Source: Lichtheimia corymbifera B2541
Lineage: Eukaryota; Mucoromycota; Mucoromycetes; Mucorales; Lichtheimiaceae
Reading direction: 5' to 3'
DNA: 34,319 bases
NCBI GenBank assembly: GCA_000697475.1
Contig: JNEU01000682.1
Location: forward strand, 1 to 34,319
Shown: in pieces, positions 15,800 through 26,298 of the stretch
How positions within the stretch are numbered: position 1 is the first letter of the stretch
Layout of the letters: every line of letters starts with the position of its first letter
The notes under the pieces: model-generated
What the model saw: the letters and a program-made list of their open reading frames with translations, nothing else
Told to the model about the DNA's origin: nothing
Database searches by the model: none
Program-made: the position numbers and the translations under genes

Positions 15800-17366
15800 C
15801 TACTTTTTCGATCCGCGCGCTCTTCGCCGGTCATATTCATGAGAGTGCTCATATTTGGGTAATCTACCATTTGATGTCCGTTAGGGATATGCTTATTAGA
15901 TACACGAATATAGAAATATAGCTTACTCTGAAGGATTCGCAGGTCCAGGGCTAGTATAAAAGTAGTCGTGATCCAGAGCATCCAGGGCAGTGAGTCTTTT
16001 ATGATGATCCAACACCAATAGTTTATCCAACAAGTCTACGGCCAATGGATCATATTTGTAGAATTCGTCCTTGAGACGTCGTGGAGAGGATTCAAACTGG
16101 AATTTTGAAGCATCAGGTAAATTTTGCCATCCTGGCATGTTAGACTCATTGGGTGAGCCACAAAGATGGAAAATCCGTTTCAGTTGATCGATATCATCGG
16201 TTCCTTGTAGAATCGGGCGTAACTTGAGAAGCTCTCCTAGTATGCAGCTATGGAAACAGGATATCAACAACTGAGTTTCTTGCTTCACAGCATGTATATA
16301 TTTACCCTACACCCCACATATCAATCGCCGATGTATAGCGTCGTTCGCCTAAGAATAGCTCGGGTGGCCGATACCAACGAGTCACTACACAGCTTGTATA
16401 TTCTCGGTTTTCTTCTTCAACTCCTCGCGCCAAACCAAAGTCTGCTATTTGGAGTATTCCCTCGTTGTTGATCAAAAGATTGGCAGCTATGCATATCCAT
16501 TTAGCGATATGTCAGCCCTAGTTCTGTGATGGTTACCTTTAATATCGCGATGAAGGATCTTGTTCTATATCATGAAAAGATATTAATATGCATGACATCA
16601 TACCATCACATAGGATTACTTGCATGGTGTAGATATGCAGTGCCCTCTAGTAATTGTTTAATGTACGTCTTTACTTGAGGAGTGGTCAATCTCAACGATG
16701 GGTTTTCAAGTAATCCTGCCAGATCGTGATCCATATAAGGAAACACCATATACACGCTGCCTTGCTCCTTTTTAGCCGGATCGCCTATGTAACCTTATTA
16801 AAATCATCGCGATACAATAAATGTTTATGTTGCTTACCTCGATCCACCGCCAGATCTGTCAGCGGTACAATGTTCTTATGCCTCAGTTGCTTTAGGATTT
16901 TGATCTCGCGAATGGCAGTAATAGGGATCTATTAAAACGACTCGTTAGCGACGTTTATGATAATGTTCGATAGTTACATACCCCCTCTTTCTCATTATGC
17001 ATCAGGATGCGTTTCAATGCAACGATCGCACCAGTGCTCTTGTGTACTCCTTTGTGTACCTCACTGCAATTATTAATCAGATTATATGCATATATATCAT
17101 ATCTTAGCTCAAGCCAAGTCTTACCCAAAGGTACCTTCTCCTAGTTTTTGTTGGAATTGGTATTCTTTAATCTGGGACGCTCCCACAAATTGTCGCTTGT
17201 GATTGGGACCATGGCGGGAAGCATGTCGATTGTGGGTTGGCGAGGTAGATAGAGAGGCGGGCGATGCTGTGCTGTTGATCGTGTCTCGTGAACCGTCGTT
17301 AGTAAGCCGACTCTTGTTGTAGCGCTCTTCGATAAAACCACCGTCTTCAGTCTGCGATCGCTTCAT
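15800..17366 (-). CDS. BUR1: CDK9/BUR1-type cyclin-dependent kinase
   Basis: Nuclear Ser/Thr kinase that with its cyclin phosphorylates the Pol II CTD and Spt5 to promote elongation. Eight exons: 17366-17125, 17063-16982, 16928-16838, 16784-16624, 16564-16537, 16486-16306, 16247-15927 and 15863-15800 (389 residues). A Ser/Asn/His-rich head (~1-67) precedes the kinase domain: GEGTFGEV loop, Lys98 in VALKR, cyclin helix PITAIRE (Glu116), HRDIKAANLL (Asp199), DFGLAR (Asp217) and activation Thr232 in [22 protein letters not shown] and RDIKAAN point to CDK9/BUR1 rather than CDK12/CTK1. The C-terminus [20 protein letters not shown] also fits BUR1. The ATG at 17366 is the first ATG in frame. Intron 4 (16623-16565) starts with GCAAGT, a GC-AG intron; the next exon is only 28 nt. 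Confidence 0.93.
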
Positions 17367-17672
17367 AGTAATCGTCAAGGAAGAAAACCTGAGTACGTAT
17401 ATGGATGGCGCTCACACATTTTCAGATAGAGTGAGTGACTCTCCGACAACCCAGCTCTTTCAAGCCGCATATATAGACATCCACTGGATCAGTTAGAAAT
17501 GAGTAGAAGTGTATTTGTATTTGCATGGGGGCAGAAATAAAGAGATAGAAGTGAGTGGGTGCGAGAAAGGGAAATATACAATAAAGAATTACTATACAAT
17601 GGGAATGAGACACGTTGGCTAAATACAAGCGTCCCTTATGTTGTGTTCTGCTATGAAATTTACATGTCGTGG
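17367..17672. other. Kinase 5' region and TAF2 3' region
   Basis: 306 bp that include the promoter and 5' UTR of the kinase gene (minus strand) and the 3' UTR of TAF2. Purine-rich on the plus strand. No coding or RNA feature is recognised. Confidence 0.5.
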
Positions 17673-20600
17673 TTATTGAATCTTTCTTTTTTTCGTCTTT
17701 TTTTGCTTCGTAGTCGGTTGCTCAACAACACCGTGGATACGATTACGCATCTCCTTGCCACAATTATTCTTGTAGTAACGTTCAAGCCGTTTGCCTTGTT
17801 GATGTACAAACGTAATGGGTGCATTGTAGCTGTAGCAGTTGTTGAACATGAGTGTCAAATCATCATCCACTTGTTGCAGGCTATTGTATTGACCCGATTC
17901 CAGTTTTTCTGATATGGTCCGTAAATCGATCGGCTTCTCTACAATGGTTGGATAATCTGGAAAGAGGCTAGCGTCCACAGGTTCATGGAATATGGTTCCA
18001 GCATCATGCGAATGTAGCTTGCTAATAACTTGTCGAGCAAGGTCCAACTCTTTTCCTTCCAATTTGCCAGGGACACCAAACTTGTTTGCCCATTGTTTGT
18101 TGAAATAAGCTTCCAGAGATTTCGCTAGTTGACCAATAACAGAGGACGCATTGTTGTATCGGTTACAATTCCAAAATATTTGACGCACATCCATCTCGAA
18201 CTCCTTAAGGTTCGTGTACTTGTTCCTTGCTAGATTGCGCTTGATCGTTGATAGATCCATAGGGCGCTAAAAACACACTAATAAGTTATATGATCGTACT
18301 TGTGCAAAAGGAAGGGACTTTTATACCTTAATTATCTCATGGTAGTCAGGAATATTGAGTGCGATTGTGTCCACCTATGTAGATCGTTATTAGCGATTTG
18401 TGTGTAAGAACGTGAGGGGAAGAAGGCACATACTGGATGCTGAAATGGTGTGGCTGCTTCGTGATTCCACAACTTGTCCAAAATGCGTTCACAGCGACGT
18501 TTAGTGCGGCCTTGTATTTCTGTATTCTCATCATCTTGGGAGATGGGTGATAGACCAAGGTTGATATTTTCAGGCCCATGAGAATGAGACATGTCTTCTG
18601 CTTTCCGCTTATTCCCAAACCATCGAGACCACTCCTCAGAGTAAGCTTCTTCAAGTTGCCGTGCTTCATTGTACACGTATGTCTGCGGTGGATTAAACTT
18701 GTAGCAGTTGTTGAGCATCAAGCGTACATCCTGGTCAAATTGATCCGGGGTTTGGTACTGATGATTGCGAAGCTTCGCCTTTACAGTGCCTAGATCCATG
18801 GGCTGTTTGATCACATTGAAGTATTGTGGGATTCCTTGTTTGACTGGGTCTACTGGCCGTAAAAACTCAAACGCATGCGGATTCTCCATAACGCTGGAAA
18901 GTATAATGGCACATTTTTCCATGTCGCTCTTCGGCTCTGACTCCGACTCGGGTTTATGTACAAGTGTAAGATTCTGCGTGGGAGCTTCGACAATGGTAAT
19001 GTTTTGAACCTTCTCTTTGCCACGAAGTTCGACAAGTTCATCATCAAATATTGATTCGAGTGCCTGCCCCTCATTGTAGACAAAAGTTCCTGGTCTGTTG
19101 TATAGGTAGCAATTGTTGAAGATAAGGCGGATATCATGTTCAAATTCATCAAAGGAGGTATATATGTTCCTTTCCACCTTTGTCTATTGTTCAAAGGGTA
19201 AATAAATAGCTTGCAAAGGATGGATGACAAATTACTTACCTTGACTGTCCCGAGATCCATTGGGTGCCTATAAACAGGCTGTGAGCATACGTTCCTCAAA
19301 AAAAAACCATAACTTACTTTATAATTTGATAGTAATCTGGGGCACCATCAAGGTTTTCATCAACCGGTTGAAGAAAGAGAAGAGCAGAACGATGCTTTTG
19401 AAGCTTGCCCAATATACGCTGACAGTCTCGTCGTTGATCTGTGGATAGAGTTTTTGGTGTGGGTGGAGCTGTGGGTTGAATGGGTTCGGGAGATGTTGTG
19501 GACGAAGGCGGCGGTGACATTGGTGCAGTCTTTTTTGGTTCAGCTTTGACTCGGATGATATTCTTCTTTGGAGGCTCATTTTCAGTTGGAGTCTCCTTCT
19601 GGATAGGCTTAGCAATACTGATTCGAAGCAATGGTGTCGATTGCGTTGACTTCTCCTCTGGCGTGGAGCTCATTTCTTCAGGCAATGATACCTACAATAG
19701 GATGGCGGTTAGTGCAAAGAAAGGAAAAGTACACACTAGGATCATTTACTTCAGTAGGAGGCATCCGGATTGTCACTTTCAGTGCAGATTCCACAGGCTT
19801 ATACATGTACTCGCAAAGTTGTAGCAGGTATTTTCGAATGCAGTGATCTAACAGCGGTAATGTTTCTGCAGAACTTTTAGGCATATCAGTATCAGATGGG
19901 CAACAGTACATTCGTTTTCCCTTGCACTTACGTCAATAAGTCCCAGAGCTTCCCTTGTAGATCAATATCGTTCTCAAAGCGCCTCCGAAGACTCTGGATG
20001 CTCTCATCAGTTGCAGAACGCATGTGCGATTGCTTTTGCTGATCTTGGATAGTCACATGACCTTCTTCCTCAGCAAACTCTTCGACAGTATTGTAATGCC
20101 CATCCTGTAACTTTTCTTTCATAGCCAATCCAAGCCAAGCAAGCATCGATCGAGCGACATAGTGCGACACATGGACTGATGGGTCATGTTTGATAATACT
20201 GAAGATGTAGTCGGTGAGATCATTGTTGGATAGCCCGCAGATAACGAGGAGGCTGTCGAAAGCCGCACAGCGTACACCAAAGTAATTGCCATATCTAAGT
20301 TAAAATGCATACATTAGTAATTGGATTAGTATTTGAAATAGTAATGAGCAAACCTGGTGTAGAGCAGAAAGAGTTTCAGATCAACATCCATCAATCCATT
20401 TACCATTAGTTTGGTCAAGGTCTTTTTGAGCAATAAAGTTACATGTTAGCGTCAGCTTTATGCCAGCTAAACGAAAGCCTACCTGGAGGCAACTGATCGT
20501 AACAACGTTATGATAAGAGGGAACCACGTAATCCAATGTCCTGAACCGCTCAATCTCTGCTTTGGCAGCTTCCAGCAATTGTTCACCTTCCATGCCATCC

Positions 20601-23600
20601 ATATACAATGCTGCATTTATGTCAGCAGATGAAGGAATGAGAGCATCCCCTAGGGCGGATATCACGGTGGCGACATAGTAATTATCCGAGAACTAAAGGT
20701 TGGGGTATTAGCACTTTTTATACATGCATAATAACGCAAGCATACCTCGTTGCCAGTGTTGTCATTGTACTTTAGCAAGTCAAGGAGGAATTGGCGCAAT
20801 TTCAGAGGTACCAGGCCATATTCATCTCGGACATGAGAAAACGCAATAATGGTGGCTTTTTGGATAAAGTAATTGGGAAGGTTCGAAAAGTCGTTAGGCC
20901 TGGGAACACCGGAAACCAGCGGAATACCATCATCAATGTCCATATGAGGCGAGGAGTTTGGAAAACAATAACGTGTGTAGAACATTTTGCTCAATTGCAA
21001 AAGACCAACCCAATCGATATTCGGAAGAGCACACTAGGATTGATGTGTAAGACCATCATATAACAACATAAAGCCCATTGGATTGCTTACCGAAGCAAGT
21101 GCGTACGCAGATTCCATGCGGATCTTATAAAAACATTTAGGGTCCAACAAAGAACGTAGCAAGCTTGTGGAAGTTTGAAGTGAGGGCATTTGTTTCAGCG
21201 CACATAAAGCCTTTCATTTGATATACGAAATTAATTAGCCAGATGATCAAACTTGAGTAGATATGCGTGATCTTACCTCGTATTGCGCAACCACATCACG
21301 ATCCTTTGTCAACTGAGCAGCCCACATATAATCTGGTTGTTGGAATTCAAGTTTGCATAGCCATTCAAACTCGGCATCTAAGCGAATCCAGTCGAATGTT
21401 GCACTAGCCGCGCCACTAGTATCCTCTTCATCTTGACCCCATTCTGCAACGTGCCATTCTTTGCGCTCGTCATCATTCTCAAATACTGCCATACCGAGAC
21501 CAAGCATTGGGGTGATACCCAGATCAGCCGACCCACCACCTGCATTTTCTTGATCATTCTCAGCGTCTTCCCCTGCCACTGCTGCAGCTGCAGCCGCCTG
21601 CTTAGCAAGGAATCGTTTTGTGTTGCGACGAATACGCTTGTACTTGGTATTGAATTGTACTTCAAACTTGTGCGCCATATTTTGTATGTCAAGAATATGC
21701 TCATAAGGAGTACCATCAGCTTCATGGATCCGTGCTGTCAGATTGCCAGTAAATATAGGTGTGGCAAGATAGTCTGTGAGATTAACTCCAGCCTGGGCAT
21801 TGCTATTCTCCTGCTTCATATAAAATTCAACGACCATCTTTTTTCGATTGAAGATGTATGAGAATGTGAACTTGGGGCAGCCGCTTTTGTATATCCACTG
21901 GTCGGCAAAGATACGCGTGTCATAGCCACTGATTTTACGGCACAGCTTAAGAAAGTAATGGGTGCTGATAAGGTTCTGGGCAAGTTCACCACTCATAGCT
22001 GACAATAGGATGTTGGAAATGACGCGTGAGAGGCCAAAGGCGCTACCACCTTTGCACATACGCTTGTCAAGCATATATAGGACTAGAGGCGCCTTCAGAT
22101 TAACAAAATCGAGATCTTCTGGGTCGAGCGGTGACGGGAGTGCTTGGTTGTAAAGCGGAGCTCGATCCACATCCAGGTTGTAGCACAGCTCAATATCCTA
22201 ATGAAAACCATAAATCAATATCCCAATGGTCCAAATGGGATTATCAATCACATACCCGTTTAAGCCGTAAGCGATATTCACTCATGCCAAGAAAGCGTTT
22301 GATAAAGAATGACGCCATCAAATTGGCCAATCCACAGATCAACCAGATATCAGGCCATGCTTTTTGCGATATATGGACTCCAAACCATTGACGAGCTAGT
22401 GCCAAACTCAGAATCCGACAGGAGTGATATGTTTGGTCGATAATGTCCGGTGGATGTAAAAGGTGTGAGCTACAAAATACAGTTAGCATTGAGAATCAAG
22501 TTGCCGTACATACAATATCGAACCTGCAAATGCTCATTGACGCAGTAGTCGATATATCGCTCCAGGCATCTTCGATGAAGACGATTTTGTAATCATTGAA
22601 TGGATATGAACCATACTCCTGGCCATAAAAATGCATAGCCTTTTAACGAGTCAGTGCTGGTCTTGAGCTATATCGAATGCTACTTACATGCATAAGAAAT
22701 GTACAGGTGTTGATAAGTGCATCCTTTTGGCCAGGGAGTGCAAATGCGTATATATTCGACATCATGTTGATTTCTGCTAGCAGACATTGTTGCTGGTTTT
22801 CATCCAGATCGGCATCAACCAATAGCTCATCTTGAAGCTGAGAAGGCGTAAGTTTGATCATCTCAAATGGCCCAACAGCGAAGCCGATAAATGGGGCAGC
22901 AGTGGGGACCGGAAGGCTGTAACGGACAATCTTCTTTGATGCATCCATAGGATGTATGACCTAATAGTAAGTAGGTAAGAATCAATGGAAAATGTATGCA
23001 TCTCAAGTAAATTTTACCTGCTCCGTCATTTCACCACTACATATTACCAGTGTCTCCTCTTCAGAGTCGTATGAATTCTCCGCATCTTTCAGATAATGCA
23101 TAGATTTCATTCTTCGAGGCACAATAAACTCCATATCCCAAGTACATCGATCTGACACAGTATCTACGCAAGGAAGCCATGTGCGTGTAGCTCCAGGAAG
23201 CGGCTGATTTACAGTATATACATGTTGATAGCGCTACATAAAGACATTTAGTCACTTTACGCCTTTTAAGCGAATGGACCATGTATAAGAAAGCTTACAT
23301 AAGGAGCGGCGTTGATATCTGGTTCGACAAAGGCAATACCATTACGAGGTGTATCGAGCGTATAAATAATGCGAATCGTGAGAGGCGAGAAATTCATTCC
23401 TGATCCAGAAGAAGAATCGTCTTTTGTTGAAGTACTGCCATCTTGTAATGTTGTGGATAGGTCCGTAGTAATGTGATGATTGGTATCGGGAAGCTAAAAT
23501 GGTGATATTAGCATGATGAACAAACAACCTATACGCATATATAATTAATCTCACCGGCTGGATACAATTGGATGGTAGTGAAAGAGTGAGTTCGCCCTTA

Positions 23601-24020
23601 TCAGATTCTCGGAGTGCTGCCAGGTATTTGCTTTTATAAGCTTGATGGTGTGTAATATCTGCGTCGTCATCCAGCTTTATCTCGGTAAGAGGGTCCTTGT
23701 ACACAAAATCAACAGGGATATCATTGACAAACGCTCGCTGCACATCTTTTTTTTTTCCGAGTTAGAAAAATTGGAGGCCATGACGTGAAGATAACTTACT
23801 GCACTGCCGACAATTCAATTGGATACTGGTTATTTTATCATGCAATGGTTGGAGGATTATCTCTGTTGTGCCCTAAAGTGAAGATATGGGTTGGCTTTGT
23901 ACAGCGTGATGACACCTTGCTCAATCAACCTACTTGACAGAAACGTTGATCGGGGTTGATCTCTAAGACAAACCGTTCATGGCTCGTAAAGAAAGTAATG
24001 TCAACTTTTTTATAAAGCAT
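17673..24020 (-). CDS. TAF2: TFIID subunit TAF2 fused to four bromodomains
   Basis: Predicted 1750 residues. Twenty exons: 24020-23934, 23872-23800, 23745-23555, 23493-23299, 23233-23018, 22960-22688, 22639-22524, 22469-22256, 22197-21277, 21210-21091, 21033-20746, 20692-20483, 20421-20354, 20294-19932, 19873-19750, 19691-19318, 19267-19240, 19183-18434, 18374-18327, 18266-17673. TAF2 contacts core promoter DNA in TFIID. Residues 1-~800 match its M1-aminopeptidase-like body: GTTEIILQPL, LNCRQC, TRTWLPCVDTVSDRCTWDMEF, YGSYPFNDYKIVFIEDAW, SLALARQWFGVHI. The zinc motif HExxH is absent at LALARQW, as in other TAF2. Residues ~800-1153 are the HEAT-like part. After a Pro/Ser/Lys-rich linker come bromodomains at ~1243-1335, 1377-1472, 1518-1608 and 1630-1718. 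Each keeps the acetyl-lysine-binding Asn (1316, 1451, 1591, 1701). The tail KQKKTKKRKIQ is basic. Exon phases agree throughout; exon 15 has an alternative in-frame donor. Confidence 0.88.
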
Positions 24021-24203
24021 TTGGTGGCCCAATTTCAAGGATACTTATAATGAATAGGCGTTTATAGTGGCGTCCCGCTGCATGGTCGCATCATCCAAAA
24101 GAGATCGCCTTTTTCTTTTTCGCATCCAGGTTACAGCGCTTTAAATTTAACAGCTCCCGATTCAAGTCACATCTGTCACCACACTTTATCTTTCTTTCCC
24201 CAC
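24021..24203. promoter_or_regulatory. Bidirectional promoter of TAF2 and the Air-type gene
   Basis: Only 183 bp separate the predicted start codons of TAF2 (-, 24020) and the zinc-knuckle gene (+, 24204), so both promoters must share this segment or overlap the genes. On the plus strand it has an A/T-rich stretch TTTAAATTTAA near 24140 and a pyrimidine-rich leader just before the plus-strand ATG. No specific factor site is proven. Confidence 0.55.
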
Positions 24204-25880
24204 ATGTTTGACGACGAAGACGAGCAAGAGTTAGAACTACTACGACAATATGAGGAACAAGAAGGCGACGTTCAACACCAAAGTTCAGAGTATGTCAACT
24301 TGAATCAAAGCGAGAATAATAAGCTGATTGTATATTTGAAAGGAATGAGCTAGACAGCGATCTTGAAGATACTATTATGAGTATGGTGCAGTATGGTTCG
24401 AATCAAGCGACTGCAAAACCAAAAGAGACTTCCCAGCGAGACGATGACCAAGATACAAGCAGTGACGATGACTCGAGTGTTTCGACAGCGTCGGAAAGTC
24501 TAGTGGATAAGGTGGATGATGATTCGAGTCTACCCAGCAACGAGGAGCAGCAGGTTTCAACAAGCAGCGTTCATTCATCAGAGCCACGTGTGACACGAGT
24601 CATTGATCTTGGAGAAAAGCCAAAGTATATGGACGAAGAGGAAGAAGATGAAGAAGAACGTGAATTGAATGATGAGCTACAAGATTTGATCCAGTCTCAG
24701 GTATTGCATCTTGTGATCACAAGGATTCATGATACTAATTCCTAATGATAGATTGAACAGCGTCAGTCATCAAGGCGTAGTTTCAAGCCTCGTAGAATCC
24801 AGCTTTGCTTTACATGCTTACGGCCAGGACACGACCAGAGAAATTGCAACGTCGTAGGTATCAACAGGGTTTATTTGGGTGCATTAATTAACCACGAGAA
24901 TCAGTGCTCGGATTGTGGTCTTGAAAAGCATCCAAGACACTGCCCAGGTCTTCGATATTGCTTAAGGTGTAAACGACGAGGGCATGAAGCAGCGGTATGA
25001 GAAAAAGCATGGGTGCCTAGATTTGATTTACTTATATACTATTTATCAGGAATGCGTGCATAGATACGAATATGGGTCATGCAAGAGGTGCGGTCTATCA
25101 TACCATAATACTGTTGTAAGTTGCACATGAAAGATGGGAACGTGGGGTAATGCCGAAGTCTAAAATGATACCGCAGCATTGTCCAAGTATAGTACACAGA
25201 TATAAAGGTCAAAGCACACCGGTTGCACATGTAACACCCTATTGCTACTTTTGTGGTCGATCTCAGCATTATGGAGATGTAAGTAAGAGTAATTACCTTA
25301 GGAAAATCAAACTAATATCGGTTGTCAGGAATGCCCAAGACGAGGACACAACCTCCAGGACGTGATATCACCGTTTAGCAACAAAAATGCAACCTCGGGG
25401 ACACGCTTTGAAATGCAACACAATATGAAAGCCTCGGCTAGCGCATTCGCTGAAAGCAGACACAAGCGATGGAGAGATTCAGATAGCAGTGAAGGAAGCC
25501 AACAAAAAGACCCGTCAAAGAGGAGAAAACAACAACACAGCAAGCCATCATTAGATGATTTCTTCGAGAGAAACGGATCACATACCAGAGAAAGATTCAA
25601 CAGGACGCAGAGGCATTCTCCTCCACATCATATCATGGGAGCACAGTATACACAGCTTCAACGTGGACATGGAAATAACAACTGGAACAATATACCGAGA
25701 CCTACGCGCTCAGGCACTGTCAATATCAATGACCGGTCAAGTATGGATTTCCCGCGTAGCGGTGCAGCAGGCGGTCTCCCAAAACCCAGCTCAAGTGGCG
25801 TGATTGATATTCCAAGATGGAATCACCAGCAACAGCAACGTGGACCTCGTTTCCGAGGAGGATATTCATCAAACCGGTGA
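24204..25880 (+). CDS. AIR2: Air1/Air2-type zinc-knuckle protein (TRAMP complex, ZCCHC7 family)
   Basis: Predicted RNA-binding subunit of the nuclear TRAMP polyadenylation complex, which marks aberrant RNAs for the exosome. Seven exons: 24204-24289, 24343-24700, 24752-24853, 24905-24994, 25050-25115, 25177-25278 and 25329-25880 (451 residues). The N-terminal third is acidic and Ser-rich (e.g. DTSSDDDSSVS, MDEEEEDEEERELNDE). Five tandem CCHC knuckles follow, the number in Air proteins: CFTCLRPGHDQRNC (167-180), CSDCGLEKHPRHC (183-195, one residue shorter than usual), CLRCKRRGHEAAEC (201-214), CKRCGLSYHNTVHC (223-236) and CYFCGRSQHYGDEC (257-270). The C-terminal ~180 residues are basic and low in complexity, with KDPSKRRKQQ and a final RGPRFRGGY. 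Introns in knuckles 3, 4 and 5 all fall two codons before the last Cys. The gene is divergent from TAF2. Confidence 0.85.
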
Positions 25881-26298
25881 TATAAAAATCAAGCAAATGT
25901 GGGGAATACTTGCTTATTCAATATATTTTGGTTCACATGGTAATAGTCTTCGGCGTGGATGGTGATATTATGTGTGTCACCATTGCTTTATAATTGTGAA
26001 ATATCAGAAAAGAAATACACTTGCTATCTTGATTAGTTTTTACTATCACCTCAATAAAATGGAATTAAATATCACAAGTGAGATTTGTATCCAAACTTTC
26101 GACAAGAAAGGTAGTTTTCTCAAGAGGCCATTGCTGTTGGGAGATACACAGCTACAAACGAGTGGGCCATTACCCCATTTAGGAGATGAAAGTCCGACCA
26201 GCCGAATTTTTTGTTACAAATCTGTTCGCGCTCGCCTTTTTCTTCCCTTCATCTTTTTCTTTCTCAGGTACATTCGGGCACAGCGTTTCCTCACGGTT
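25881..26298. other. Intergenic region between the Air-type gene and an unidentified gene
   Basis: 418 bp between two plus-strand genes. It holds the 3' UTR of the first gene and the promoter and 5' UTR of the second. The second gene's frame is open upstream to 25972, with ATGs at 25972 and 26059, so its N-terminus could be longer than annotated. Confidence 0.5.

Noticed and set aside
15800..24020. A cluster of functionally linked transcription genes (kinase, TAF2, Air-type)
   Set aside because: The genes belong to common housekeeping complexes, and eukaryotic gene order gives no operon logic; adjacency alone does not support a system.
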